Positions 11,367 to 22,628 of a stretch of DNA of 64,000 nt are shown one piece after another. Location of the stretch: NCBI GenBank assembly GCA_028274465.1, contig CM051455.1, positions 56,934,738-56,998,737 of the forward strand. The letters run 5' to 3'. Below the pieces are notes generated by a model that did no database searches, had not been told where the DNA came from, and saw only the letters and a program-made list of their open reading frames with translations. Position 1 is the first letter of the stretch. Every line of letters begins with the position of its first letter. The DNA is from Plantago ovata (taxonomy: Eukaryota > Streptophyta > Magnoliopsida > Lamiales > Plantaginaceae). Made by a program: the position numbers and the translations under genes.

Positions 11367-11627
11367 TACCCCTAACCTTTTCGACTTTATTTACTATTCT
11401 ACATGAATACTGTGTACACTATGATATTATTTTGGATTAGTATTGTGTACGTATGATTATTATTATATGTATGGAGGGTTTTGGTACATTTATTATGATT
11501 TTTTGGATTATTTTTTGGTTTATTTGGTCTATAGAATTTCTGTAACATGTTGCTTAATTAAACAGGTTGCATTTGATTTTGGGTCTCATTATTATATCTA
11601 CAAAATCAAAAAAAAAAAAAAACAACT
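11367..11627. other. CACTA 3' untranslated region
   Basis: AT-rich stretch between the TNP1 stop and the subterminal repeats, with an A-run at 11,608-11,622. No gene is seen. Confidence 0.6.
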
Positions 11628-11983
11628 TAGCAACCGATCGGCTTATCCGTCGCTAAAGGTCCCGGACTTTTAGCGATGGATAAGTATCATCCGTTGCTAA
11701 TATTTAGCAACCGATGAGGCTCATCCGTCGCTAAAAGTCCGGTGACTTTTGCAACGGATAATTCATCGGTTGCTAAAAGTCAACCTCATTTTCCGTCGCT
11801 AATCTGTCGCAAATTCGCGACGGAAAAGTCATCGGTCGCTAATTCGCTAGCGACCAACGGTTTAGCGATGACAAATTTATCCGTCGCTAAAAACACCGAT
11901 CGGTCGCTAGCGAATATTAGCGACCGATCGGGTTTCTTTAGCGACGGATTGTTCCGTCGCTAAAGTCGGTCTCTCTTGTAGTG
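11628..11983 (+). repeat. Subterminal repeats and right terminus of CACTA
   Basis: About a dozen copies of TTAGCGACGGAT-like units, also seen as TAGCAACCGAT, occur in both orientations and end in the terminal repeat at 11,965-11,983. Such clusters are the usual binding sites of CACTA-encoded proteins. Confidence 0.85.
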
Positions 11984-12442
11984 CTCTTAAGTACATACTT
12001 GCACATGAAAACAACCATAGACTCTAACGTGTATCATTTTCTAAGGCCTTCGTGGACCGCAGCAGAGAAAACACCACATAGTGATGTCGAGTCTACTAAG
12101 CTTAGTGCACATACGAATGTGACAAACCAAGCGAGACAAGCCTCAAACTACTTCATAGAAATGCAATGTATGGTCAAAGGTTAAAATCACTTAGTCTATA
12201 CAATAAAAAAGTTCTAAACATTTGGCAATAAACTCCACACATACAAAGTGCAACAACTAGACTAAGGATTAAATGCATGCAAAAATGAAAAATCACAAAC
12301 TAATCACGACAAAAGGCACACGGGCCACAACTACTAAATCAAAAGAGTACATGAGTCGCAATCATCACAATCATCATACAACCAAATAGAAAGAGTCATA
12401 ATCATCAAAGTTATACAACCAAATCGAAATAGTAAGAGTATC
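11984..12442. other. Gypsy element 1 untranslated sequence
   Basis: Matches the same part of gypsy element 2 (29,300-29,700). For example, the block around GGCCTTCGTGGACCGCAG recurs there. No gene is seen. Confidence 0.7.
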
Positions 12443-12801
12443 AAACCTGATGAATGTGTATTTTACACTTTCATTTGAGTCTTTTTTCACCAATTTAGCT
12501 ATCCTCTATGTTAATTTAGCTATATTTTAGTGCATTTTATTAGAATAGTGTCACGTTTCCCTTTAGTTTGTATTTTACAGGTTTTGAGTGAAAAACGAGG
12601 TTTTCCGGGCAATTATATTGAAGTAGACAAGGAATTGGTGTTCCGAAGGCCTATTTGGAGTATCCAGAAGATTCCGGATAGGATTTGAAGTCTAGGGGTC
12701 GAATCTGAAGGCTAGAAGGTCACTAGAAGGCAAAAACCGAGTCCAAAAAGGAGAAGATATCTAAAAACGCGTCGAAAATGCGTAAAAGGCCGAAAAAACC
12801 T

Positions 12802-12862
12802 CCCGGGCGAGTCGCCCGGGACGTGGGGCGAATCGCCCCACACCAGGCGAATCGCCTGGTGT
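12802..12862 (+). promoter_or_regulatory. Three perfect palindromes upstream of the LTR TATA box
   Basis: Units at 12,802-12,820 (CCCGGGCGAGTCGCCCGGG), 12,823-12,841 (GTGGGGCGAATCGCCCCAC) and 12,840-12,862 (11-base arms around one A) share the core GGCGA-N-TCGCC but have different outer arms. Each outer arm is perfectly matched by its partner. A TATA box CTATATATAG follows at 12,885-12,894. This is the U3 promoter region. A protein-binding or structural role is inferred. Confidence 0.8.
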
Positions 12863-12884
12863 GTGGGGCCCACCTGCCGAAACA

Positions 12885-12894
12885 CTATATATAG
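12885..12894 (+). promoter_or_regulatory. TATA box of the solo LTR
   Basis: CTATATATAG lies downstream of the palindromes. The same ten bases occur at 27,904-27,913 and 35,462-35,471 in the LTRs of element 2, in the matching place. Confidence 0.75.
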
Positions 12895-13822
12895 TTGCTC
12901 AGTTTTCTCCGTTTTTCATACTTTTCCAGACTTTTTCCCTCACCTTTCTCAATAGTTTTAGGTAGGAATTCTCCAGAGCCTGTTCTGGGGGTTCTTAGCT
13001 TAGGAGATACTTTTTTTTAGCGTTTTGGAGCTTGTAAGATCGCGATTCCTCGGAGATTGACAACCTTCGGTAACATTGTATCTTACATTTTTTCTATTTA
13101 TATTTATATATCTTTCATCATGTTTTCATTCATTCGTGGTATGATTTTTGTTGATTGCATGACATCTATGAGTAGTTAAACTTTTCGTTGGTGATAGTAT
13201 GTGATTTCTTAGCGAAGGGTTAATAATTATGCTAATGGCTATATCGCGCATTATACCTAGAGTTATTGCTTTATTTCTTTGATCTATCTAAAACCTCTAT
13301 CTTCGTATGTTGAATAATTACGGAACACAATTGGACAATTCATTGATCAAATATCTCTATGTAAAACCGGGAAATTTATGCATGATTATTAACCTGCTAT
13401 ACTTTGAATGACCATACTATCACCAATCTCCATTATCTGCTAAGAAAAACCTTTGCTAAGTCGTCTGTTGATTTTATATTCTTAAGTTAGATTAGATAAA
13501 GCTAGTTATAGTCCTTAGAGATCGACACTCGAGGTTATTCTACTGCTACACTACGGTTTTCGTTGTAGTTGTGAATTGCCTGTGGCTAAATACAAATTTA
13601 TTTGATTAATTAGAATCTGACAAATTCTACGTTCATCAAAACCAACAATAGTAAACGAGCCAAATCAAAATAAATACAACTTCCACGACCCTTCCCCAAA
13701 CCTAGCCGAAAGCTAGTCCCTAGCTGAAAGGATAAGAAAAGGAAAAAGTGGAAGTGTACTACCGAAAATGATATGGCCCCTATTGGCTGAGATCTCTAGA
13801 AGTAAGGATCATAAGATGGAGG

Positions 13823-15151
13823 CTAGTCCGGAGGAGGTCCACTACCGCTACCACTCAGCTGAGCATCAAATGGGTATCCGGGAATGTGTCTAGCTAGGGC
13901 TTCAAAGTTCTCATTCATCCCCCGTTGATGAGCTTCCCACCTTTGAGTGTCTTGCACGACCCAATCATCCCACCGTTCTTTCTCTTGCTTCTCGAAAGCA
14001 TTGAAGCGGGTGTTGAATAAAGTCTCTTGGGACTCCACCATGGCGGTCTTGAAATCGCCAAACTGAGTAGCAAGGAAGTCATTGAGCTCCATGAACTGGA
14101 AGGAACTCTGAGCGGGCTCCTGAGGTGGAGCTGGTGGAGGTGTGGGAGAACGAGATGGAGGTGGTGGCCCCACATACATAGGAGTAGGAAGGTGGCGGCA
14201 GATCTTCTGATAGACTGAATAGTCAATGGGCTACTTCGGCTTTCCAGTGAATGCAATGTTGGGAACTCTGGCCTTCCTACACATGGCAGTGATGAGGTGC
14301 AGAAAGAAAATGGGCTTCCTGGGGTGGCGATGGCGCTTGAACTGATTAAAGATGATCACACCCGGAGTGATAGGTAATTCCTCCAACAAAGCATAGATCA
14401 AGTGCCCAAGATAGGGCTGAAGCTCCGAATCATTCTTCCTTGGAACCAGATTGGACATTATAAACTTCATCATCATTCTTGCCCGTAAAGACAAATCAGC
14501 CCGTGAAACCAAGTGTGGACGGACCTTCGGAACCCGGAAGTTGTCATGTGTGGTGCCCCTGACTACATTCAAGTCGTAGAGGTCCAGATCTCGGTGGTAG
14601 ACATATTGCTTATCCGCTTCGTAGCTGAAATCATTCTCATCATCGGACCATTGACCCAAATAGTCATTCTCATCCACCGTTAAGTCTTCATCCAACCCCA
14701 TCAAGAAACTAGTGATCTTGAGTGGAGAAAAAAAGGACTTTGACTCCCCTAATAGGGACCTCTTCGGTCACTTCATTGTAGTTCTCAAATGCAATGTAAA
14801 ATTCCTCCACCAATACTCGATCATACATGCGAAGTGGCTTCCCAAAGAACGTCCAACCACGTTCATTAACCAAGGCAACAAGCTCGACAATCCCCTCAAT
14901 CTCACGCTCGATGACTTGTGGGGTGAAATCGATGCTTCGTTCCCCAAAAACCGCCTCCTGGGTGCACTAAGGTAGTGCTCGCGGAACGCCTTCAGTTTTT
15001 CCGATTCTTGGTACTCCGGTGGGACTACGGGCTGCTCCTCGGCGGATGCCCTTGTCCTCCTTTTCTTCCCCCTCGAGGTTCCTTCGCCACTAGGTTTCTT
15101 GGATCCTCGAGTGTGCATGGTACCTACATGGACCTCATTAGAATACTCCAA
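13823..15151 (-). pseudogene. Second ORF of gypsy element 1 (plant transposon protein domain)
   Basis: Fossil ORF region after gag-protease. It begins with a basic stretch (GKKRRTRAS), and its middle contains VPRKNDSELQPYLGHLIYAL. This aligns with IPRKNDTWIQPYYTELLYCL of element 2, so both belong to the 'putative plant transposon protein' family (I believe PF20167). A proline-rich stretch and a helical C-terminus follow. The function is unknown. The family commonly accompanies Athila-like gypsy elements. The copy is broken, with about two or three breaks. Confidence 0.7.
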
Positions 15152-16019
15152 AAGATGATTGCAACAACTACTCCTATACTAACTAAGTACACACTTGACA
15201 AGCCACACTCCTTGTCTTACGACAATTCCTAATGCAACAAGTCAACAAGAATAAGACTCTACTTTACTCAACTTTCTCTAGTTGTTGAGTTTGAGAGCTT
15301 GCTAAGGTTCAATCGAACGAGTAGAGAAGCTTTAATACTTCGATTCTACAAGTTCGACGATCCTAACCAAGCAAACAAACTCAAAATCCGAGACTCCAAA
15401 CACATCAACATCATCATTATGAAATATATCACACTTAATAATGCTCTAGTCGCGGAGTTTGAAAGCTTGCTAAAGTCTAACGAACAAGTAGAGAAACTTA
15501 AAAGCTTCGATTCTACAAGTTAGAATTCACAAACCAAGCAAACAAACTCCCAACACGAAGCACCCATCAATTCTAATTCAATCTCATGCATATATATCAC
15601 CATTAACAACTCATTCATACCCAAATCATAGAAAACAATCATCAAACAATTGAAAGCTAGAAAATTCGAGTGCATTATCTACCCAAAATCGAAACGAGTT
15701 AAAAACGAAATTGAACACATAATCATCATAGAAACATGCTCAACATTCATAATATAACTCATATTCATCATCAAATTGCATAAAAGTAGCTAATTAAGAG
15801 AGATCCCCAAATTCAAAAAAAGAGGGTTCATGAAGAGTACCTTGATTTCTTGATATTGAAGCTACGATTGATGAATTTATTCGGTTAGATTGATAGAGGA
15901 GTCGATGGGCTCTCCAAAATGCTAAATATTGATGAATTTGGTGGAGAATTGAGTGAAATTGAGTTTTTTGGGGTGAGAAATCGGGAAGAAGAGAGAAACA
16001 AGAGTTGGGGAAGAATGGT
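15152..16019. other. Spacer before the second ORF of element 1
   Basis: AT-rich. Near 15,235-15,530 a 50-base segment with AGTTTGAGAGCTTGCTAA is repeated imperfectly (15,289 and 15,456). The part next to the palindromes (15,840-16,010) resembles an untranslated exon, as in element 2. Confidence 0.45.
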
Positions 16020-16170
16020 TGGGCGAGTCGCGCAGCCCGGTTTTATTCCAGGCTGGGCGACTCGCCCAGCAGGCCGGGGTGAGTCGTCGGGCTCTTCCAG
16101 GCGACTCGCCCTACATAACTGGAGTTGCAGTTTTGAAACTGCAACTATAGCTCTGCCAGGCGACTCCCCT
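16020..16170 (-). repeat. Palindrome cluster in the element 1 spacer
   Basis: Contains GCTGGGCGACTCGCCCAGC (16,052-16,070), further GGGCGA/TCGCC half-sites, and an inverted repeat with 11-base arms around TG (16,123-16,146). The same kinds of units lie in the LTR of this element at 19,778-19,832. Confidence 0.8.
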
Positions 16171-16353
16171 GCTGGAAAATTCCCCGAAACTCTATTTTTT
16201 CAACTTTTTCTGATTTCTTTCACCTCAAAACTTATTCACACAACTAAACTAAAATTTGAAACGTAATTTTACACTACATGCATGACTTACAACCTCGGGT
16301 TGCCTCCCGAGAAGCGCACTTTTTTATAAAGTCGTGGCTCGACTTTTCCAAGC

Positions 16354-18692
16354 TCATGCCGGATCAATTTTGCATTGGGTACTAGACTTCCCCATCCATG
16401 CATTCTTCAACTCTTGGAGCCCCTGCACATCTGAGCGAACGTAAAGAGGACCAATAAATCCTACAAGCTCGTTAGTAGCAATATCAATAGCACACGAATG
16501 ATCTATGGCACGCAATGAATATTGTTTACCATTTACCTCAAAATAGCATGTACGTCTATACATATCAATTACCATGTGTACCTTATTGATGAAAGCTCTC
16601 CCCAAAAGGACTACATCCTTGAGCTTAGCTTGAGAAGTGGGCATGACAATAAAGCTCGTTTTGACTTCTATCCCATCAACACAGACCACAAGGTCCTTGA
16701 TCAAACCCAAAGGCCTCTTCATAGACCCATCCGCCAATTGCACCATGCATTTCATTGGCTTCATACCAGACAAACCGGACTCCTCATAAACGTTCAATGG
16801 CATGACATTCACACCAGCTCCCGCATCAAGAGTTGCCACTATACCGTCCTTCTTTCCCAGCCAATGCTAACATCAAAGCTCTTAAGTGCTGGAACTTCTA
16901 CCATATCATCAAGCTCATTCTCAAAAGATGAGTTCTCTTCCACTTCACTAACCTTCGCAACAGATCGTGCGACAACTCCTTCAACTTTTTCAACCAAAGG
17001 AGACTCGTGCTCCTTACTAACCACACAAGGATCAACAACCCCCTTGCTCATAGGCACCTCCACTCGTGCCCCATCTCTCACCACCGTGATTTCAACAGGC
17101 AAATCAGTCACCACGGTTATCACCATGGCTTTTTGAGTGTTTCCCGGAAACTTCCCTTGCTCTCTACTAGCACCTCTATCAATCAACTCTTGTAGCTTTT
17201 GGTGGAGACTATTAGTACTAGCCTCAAACTTCTCAAAATCATTTCTATGATAGGTCTTCATAAACTTAGTGGTTTTTGCCATAAGATCTTGTAGAGAAAC
17301 CGAAATTGGAGATGGTGGAATAGGATTACCTTGAGGAGATGAAGTAGAAACCAGAGGAGGTGGAGCATTAGATGGTTGAGAATTCTCACACCAATCATTC
17401 CCATAGCTAAGACGACTCCTATCTTGATTCGGACCATAGGCGTACCGATCTTGATCATTCACATAGCTACCTCTTCCTTGATGCCCTCCTCTTGGTGGAT
17501 AACCACCTCGATTTTGAGGCCTTTGGTTAGAGTAACCTTGCCTTTGCCATTGGCCTTGATTTTGCCCTTGGTTGTAGTTAACATCTTCCACGTTTTGTTC
17601 ACCTTCAGTAGCGAACGCCTCTTGATAATAGACACCGCCCCGAGAAAATTGCTCTCTAGCAAACTCGGAACGGCACAAATAAGATGGGTGGCCATAATTC
17701 TTGTACACCCCACACACCTCCGTGGAAGGAATCATAGCACTTTGCTTCAATGCTTGCTTGACTTCATGAGCAAAGCCATTGAAGACATCTTGGTCAACTA
17801 CAACCTTGGCTTCACCTCTTTGGTCCCTTGGAGGAGCTCTTGCCCTTATGTTCCGGTTTTGAGAATTCCGGTACATCACTTCCAACTTCACCTTAGCTTC
17901 ATCGGCGGTCAACTCTTCCATGCCACCTCCGCAAATGCTATCCAATTGAGTTTGACACTCAGGATGCAAGCCATTATAAAAATATTGGAGGAGTTGAGGC
18001 TCCGAAAAGTTATGGTGAGGGCATCTATGTTGTAATCCCTTGAAACGATCATAGGCCTCATGAAACGCTTCATCATACATTTGCTTGAAGGAGCTGATTT
18101 GGCTTATCATAGCCATTGTCTTGGAGGCTAGATAGTACTTGTCCATGAACTTGTCAAAGACTTGAGTCCAATTTGTCAAGGAACCAGCTTCCAACGTTCC
18201 TAACCATGCTTTGGCTCTATCTCCTAGACCCATAGAGAAAACCTTCATCTTGAGATCTTCATCACTAACACCAGCTGGTCTAGCAACATGGAGAATGAAA
18301 TTCTCCAACTCACTCAAGTAACCGATAACATCCTCGTTCGACATCCCATAGAATTTGGGCAATTGCTGGAACAAGTTGTTTTTAATCTCCAAATTCCGGG
18401 TGGCTTCATTGAGAAATATAGCGGGTCCTCTAGGCCCACCTGTGGCTCTAGTGAGTGCCTTGATGGGTTGAGCATCCATCTCACCTTCTTGATAGACTTG
18501 CTCTAAGATTGGTTCCAAGAGATCGGAGTGAGATTCCACTCGATTTTCAGAAATAGGGGCTGCTACTCCTTCAAATTGAGTTGCCAAATTCCTTCTTCTC
18601 CTATGGAACAACATATCGATCTCGTCAACAATTGGTTCAACGTCTACTCTTCCGGTTCGGGTCCTAGGCATACACTCACCTGAAACAAGCAA
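16354..18692 (-). pseudogene. Gag-protease of gypsy element 1 (fossil)
   Basis: A long reading region beginning MPRTRTGRVDVEP after a short upstream stretch. It contains a retrotransposon gag domain (GLGDRAKAWLGTLEAGSL) near the N-terminal third. A glycine/glutamine/arginine-rich linker follows, then a retropepsin-like domain at the C-terminal end (VNVMPLNVYEESGL, VVLLGRAFINKV). The gag packages RNA and the protease would process the product. No reverse transcriptase follows. Mostly open, with about one break. Confidence 0.85.
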
Positions 18693-18822
18693 GTGTGATC
18701 GAGCTCAAGCAAACAAGAGTAAAAAGCAATATAGAAACAGATTTGAGATAGTAAGAAAGAAATGGGGTAAGAAATTGAAATTGGCCAAAAACCAAAACAA
18801 AAACACCAACCAAAGGAGTTAA

Positions 18823-18841
18823 GTCCCCGGCAACGGCGCCA
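18823..18841 (-). promoter_or_regulatory. Primer-binding site of gypsy element 1
   Basis: On the - strand this reads TGGCGCCGTTGCCGGGGAC, the site used by Athila/Tat-type gypsy elements (I recall tRNA-Asp). It lies five bases from the LTR. Element 2 has the same site at 34,598-34,616. Confidence 0.9.
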
Positions 18842-18846
18842 AATTT

Positions 18847-20204
18847 TGATGTCGTTAGAATCAAAATTAAATTTGTTTTAAAAAGCCAAAGAACACTCAA
18901 CACTACACAAAGGTAAGTTGTCCCCGAGTGTCGTTCTCTCGGGACCTAACGTGACTTTGTCTGGTTTCCTTGTAGGTAATTCTGTCAATGAATCAGTTTG
19001 TAAAAGGGGTTTTGAGAAAATATTTGTAACTTTCGCAAAGAGAGACAAATGATCGACTTAAACAACTTTTTGTAATCAATAGATGAAAGGGTTGGTGGTA
19101 AGAATGGAGTCAAACATGTAATGAAAACACATATGCTTGTAAGTTCAGTGCGTAAAGCCTTCAACAAGTTCTACAATGTAAATCGTCTAGGCAAGTTTAA
19201 GACACACATCTTGAAAGGTTCCTATCGATACTTTAGTAGTGGTGTCACTCCAACTATTTATCTAGCATGCTGCATACTCAAACCACAATCTAAAGCTTTA
19301 ATTGACCAAGAGTTTGTCACATACTCTTATTCGAAGATAAGTAATTGGCAACTATAGAGAATGTAAGATAATATGTAGCAAGATCGAATCAAAACCTCAT
19401 ACAAGCATAGTGAAATTCATATCGTGTTTGCACTCACATTGCACCACCAACACAAGGGAATCAGCTACTCATAATACACATAACATATGAATAATCCATA
19501 GGAATCAAAATACAAAGGATTTGATACAATGTTACCACAAGCTGTCACTCTTGAGTGGAATCGTAAAAATCCTTCCGTAGATGAATGTAGAATGAATCCT
19601 AGGTGCCAAATCCACAATCTCTAATGAATTACAATGGATAAATTATTCAACTATGAGGTTTCTTGCTTGAGAAAAGATTCAAAACCAGATCTACCCTGTC
19701 TGAATGTGAGAAAGAAAGAAATTGTGTAACTGAAAATCTGTATTTAATGAGGAGAATTCGTAGCTTCTGTTGCTGTTGGGCGAGTCGCCCCAGCCAGGCG
19801 ACAACAAGTTGCAGTTTTGAAACTGCAACTTGCCTTCAGCGGGGGGAGTCCCCTGGCAGGGCTGGGCGACTCCCCTGAGCTCTGAAGGCCAAATTCGCCT
19901 ATTTTCTTCAGCTCCAAGCTTCCGAATAGCCTCCAAGTCCCTCGGGAACAAATCCTCAGTCACTTATTAAGGGCTCGGGTGCTCACGGACACGTCCATGG
20001 ATGTCACGGTGCTCAAACGTGATCCAAATGCATCCAAAATGCTGCGTTTGAGCTCGATTTCACCATTTTGTACCTAAACACCTGAGAAATGCAAAACAAA
20101 CAAAACGTGACACTATTCTACAAAAACTACCAACAAAACTAAGTTTAAAGATAGCAAAAGAAGGTAAAAAAGACTAAATGAACATGTCAAAAATACGTTC
20201 ATCA
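18847..20204 (-). repeat. 5' LTR of gypsy element 1
   Basis: A 1,358-bp LTR running TGATGTCG...GTTCATCA on the + strand. It holds GGGCGAGTCGCCC (19,778-19,790) and a 13-base-arm inverted repeat (19,805-19,832). A TATA-like ATTAAATA follows on the - strand near 19,750. The LTR abuts chromovirus coding sequence at 20,205. Confidence 0.88.
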
Positions 20205-22059
20205 ATGTGTACGGTGCCAATGTTGCAATTACCAGACTTCACAAAAGTGTTTGTATTGGAAACTGATGCTTGCTACAGTGGACTTGGGGTTGTGCAGGAG
20301 GAGCATCCTTTAGCATTTGTCAGTAAAACTATTGGTCCCAAGAATTTGGGCCTATCCATTTATGAGAAAGAGTTTCTAGCAATCTTGCTGGCAGTAGAAA
20401 AATGGAGGGCCTACTTGCTCCATGACCATTTGTTATCAGGCCTGACCAGAGAAGCTTCAAATTTCTGGTAGATCAGAAGTTCAATACCCATGTAAAACAC
20501 AAGTACATGACAAAGTTACTAGGGCTTGAATATAAGATTGAGTATAAGAAGGGTCCTGACAACAAGTTAGCTGATGCATTGTCAAGGAGGGATGTGAAGG
20601 ATGATTCTGAACTCAAGGTTATTTCTGGTGTGCAAGCTCAGTGGGTGCAAGAGCTGTTAGCTAGCTATGAAGGAGATGCAGAAGCAGAAGAAGCTCTCCT
20701 GTCATATGCTGTGGCACCTGCAAATTTGGGCTTGATATACATGCACAATGGACTACTCAGGTATAAAGGGAAGCTCTATGTTGGCAGTGCAGGACAGTAT
20801 AGAGATATGGCGGTGAAAACTTTACATGAGAGTATGGAAGGAGACCATTTTGGGGTACTCACCACATTCAATAGAGTAAATGCTGCATTTGGGTGGCCAG
20901 CCTTGCGAGCTACCTGCTTAAAGGTGGTCAGTGAGTATGCTACTTGTCAACTCAATAAAGGGGAGCATGTCAAGACACCAGGGTTGCTACAGCCTTTGGC
21001 AGTTCCAGACCAAGCCTGGCAACATGTGACAATGGATTTATAGAAAAGCTTCCCAAGTCAGGGGAATGGATACTATATTGGTAGTGGTTGACAGATTCAC
21101 AAAATTCAGCCATTTTATAGCTCTAGCTCATCCTTTTACTGCATCTTCTGTGGCTCAACTCTTTCTTGATAATGTCTGCAAATTGCATGGTGTGCCTAGC
21201 AGCATTGTATCATATAGAGATAAGGTGTTCACCAGTGGTTTCTGGAAAGAACTATTAGCAAAACTGGGGGTTCAGAGGTTGTTGAGTACTGCATACCATC
21301 CTCAGACTGATGGCCAAACAGAAAGAGTCAATCAATGTTTAGAGAATTACCTGAGGTGCATGTGTGGACATTCTCCCAGAAAATGGTGTTCCTGGTTGCC
21401 ATTGGCTCAGTAGTGGTATAATAGTAGTTACCACTCAGCTATTAAGATGAGTCCATTTCAGGCTTTGTTTGGCTATAAACCTCCTACTATAACAATTGGA
21501 AATACAGTGGAGACTCAAGTCTGTGGAGTTGAAGATTTGATTACAAGAAGGGAGGAAATAGTGGCCACTATGAAAGAAAATTTGAGGCTAGCAAGAGAAA
21601 GAATGAAGTTGTTAGCTGACAAACACAGGTCAGAGAGAGTGTTTGATATAGGAGATTGGGTGTATCTAAAACTCAAGCCATACAGACAGTTTAGTGTGAG
21701 GAGTACTGCTGCTTGGAAGCTTAGTCCTAAGTTTGCAGGACCTTTTCAAATCATTGAGAAAATTGGTGAAGTGGCTTATAGATTGCAGTTGCCTCCTGGA
21801 AGCAAAATCCATCCAGTTTTCCATGTATCTGTGCTTAAACCGCATGTTGGCAGATAGAGTTACAAGTTCTCTACCACCAATGAATGAGGAAGGCTCAATG
21901 GTGTTAGTACCAGTCAAGATACTTGCTAGAAGGATGGTCAAGAAGCATAACGCATCTGTGGCTCAAGTACTAGTCCAGTGGGAATACTTACCGGAGGAAG
22001 AGGCAACTTGGCAGGACTATCATGAGACCATTGCTAAGTTTCCACAACTAGATGCATGA
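20205..22059 (+). pseudogene. Chromovirus RNase H, integrase and chromodomain (fossil)
   Basis: In order: the end of reverse transcriptase/RNase H (FVLETDACYSGLGVV, LADALSRR), the integrase zinc-finger region, and the integrase core (VVVDRFTKFSHF, STAYHPQTDGQTERVN). Next come the GPY/F-type module ([20 protein letters not shown]) and a chromodomain-like end (VQWEYLPEEEATWQDYH). Chromodomains of this type steer integration toward chromatin. The reading frame is broken at about four places, so the copy is dead. Confidence 0.85.
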
Positions 22060-22124
22060 AGCTTGATCAATGGAGCAGCAAAAGAAGTTTAAGCTTGTGG
22101 ACAAGCTTGTGAAGAAGGATGGAA

Positions 22125-22399
22125 TGTTACGACTTTGTATTCTTGAGTCGTTGTAATTCGCAATTAGTTTGTTTGTAACAGAAAACGTGTTTTGTTGATA
22201 CACGCTTTTATGGTTGGTCTGAGATTTGGGGGGATCATGCCACGTGCTGATCCAGCGGCCTCTGAGCGCGCCCATTTCTTCTTCGTTTAAATAGCCGGCT
22301 GGCTCTGTAACTCATTTCAGCTTTTGAGTGATAATTCCTATTAGCAATTCTTAGATATTTTAGCTTGTTAGATTCGTCTCTGTTGGTTCGATCATTTCA
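22125..22399 (+). repeat. Probable 3' LTR of the chromovirus fragment
   Basis: It starts TGTTACGACT just after a purine-rich stretch (GAAGAAGGATGGAA) and may end at CATTTCA. TATA-like TTTAAATAG lies at 22,287-22,295. The outer edge is uncertain because the partner LTR is not in the window. Confidence 0.5.
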
Positions 22400-22628
22400 C
22401 CCAGAAATGCTCATTGACTATAATCTAGGTATAAGTATAATAATTGTTTGGGAATCTTCATTACAAATATAACACCTCAAGTAAACAGTATAAAGAAAGT
22501 CCAGCAAATCTCTCTTTCTTGCTTTAAGGCAATGAGTCATACTCACATAAAAGGAACTAAATGTAAAACCAGGTTCTTGTTTGATTTCGACAAATTTTTA
22601 CATATACCTCTCCTTGGACAAGGTTGGT
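22400..22628. other. Downstream flank of the host gene
   Basis: Holds the 3' untranslated region of the - strand gene that follows. No other gene is seen. Confidence 0.5.

Larger units (their letters stand above)
8463..11983 (+). mobile_element. CACTA (En/Spm) DNA transposon, left part deleted
   Basis: The right end reads TCTCTTGTAGTG, the complement of a CACTACAAGAGA terminus, preceded by about 350 bp of subterminal repeats. The left end has no CACTA terminus. At about 8,463 gypsy sequence passes straight into the interior of a TNP2-type transposase gene, so the 5' terminus and most of TNP2 are gone. Comparison with gypsy element 2 around 29,290-29,310 shows that host sequence resumes right after 11,983. 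Coding parts are the end of TNP2 (DUF4216 domain, 8,499-9,243) and a five-exon TNP1-like gene (9,632-11,366). Confidence 0.85.
12448..13638 (+). mobile_element. Solo LTR, same family as gypsy element 2
   Basis: The 1,191-bp sequence runs TGATGAATG...GTTCATCA and is flanked by the 5-bp direct repeat AAACC (12,443-12,447 and 13,639-13,643). It is the reverse complement of, and clearly related to, the LTRs at 27,062-28,320 and 34,620-35,876. It is what remains after recombination between two LTRs of an element that inserted into gypsy element 1. It contains a TATA box (12,885-12,894) with three palindromes just upstream. Confidence 0.92.
7230..20204 (-). mobile_element. Gypsy element 1, Athila-like, without pol
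   Basis: Fossil Ty3/gypsy element reading right to left: 5' LTR (18,847-20,204), primer site, gag-protease (18,692-16,354), a spacer with palindromes, a second ORF region (15,151-13,823), a 3' untranslated region, then the remnant of the 3' LTR (7,230-7,431). I see no reverse transcriptase, RNase H or integrase, so it probably depended on a partner element. It is interrupted by a CACTA element (8,463-11,983) and a solo LTR (12,448-13,638). A copia element cut its 3' LTR. It inserted into the chromovirus fragment at 20,205. The shared LTR parts differ at about six of 200 positions, which suggests an age of order one million years. It is broken, with a few breaks. Confidence 0.8.
20205..22399 (+). 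mobile_element. Chromovirus-type gypsy fragment, 3' end
   Basis: Fossil Ty3/gypsy element on the + strand, cut at its left by gypsy element 1. It keeps part of the pol region (20,205-22,059) and what looks like a short 3' LTR (22,125-22,399). The short LTR and the chromodomain-like C-terminus suggest a chromovirus such as the Reina clade. It is broken, with several breaks. Confidence 0.75.

Noticed and set aside
16522-18035. Long + strand ORFs opposite the element 1 gag
   Set aside because: They are antisense shadows of the gag-protease frame and contain no motif.
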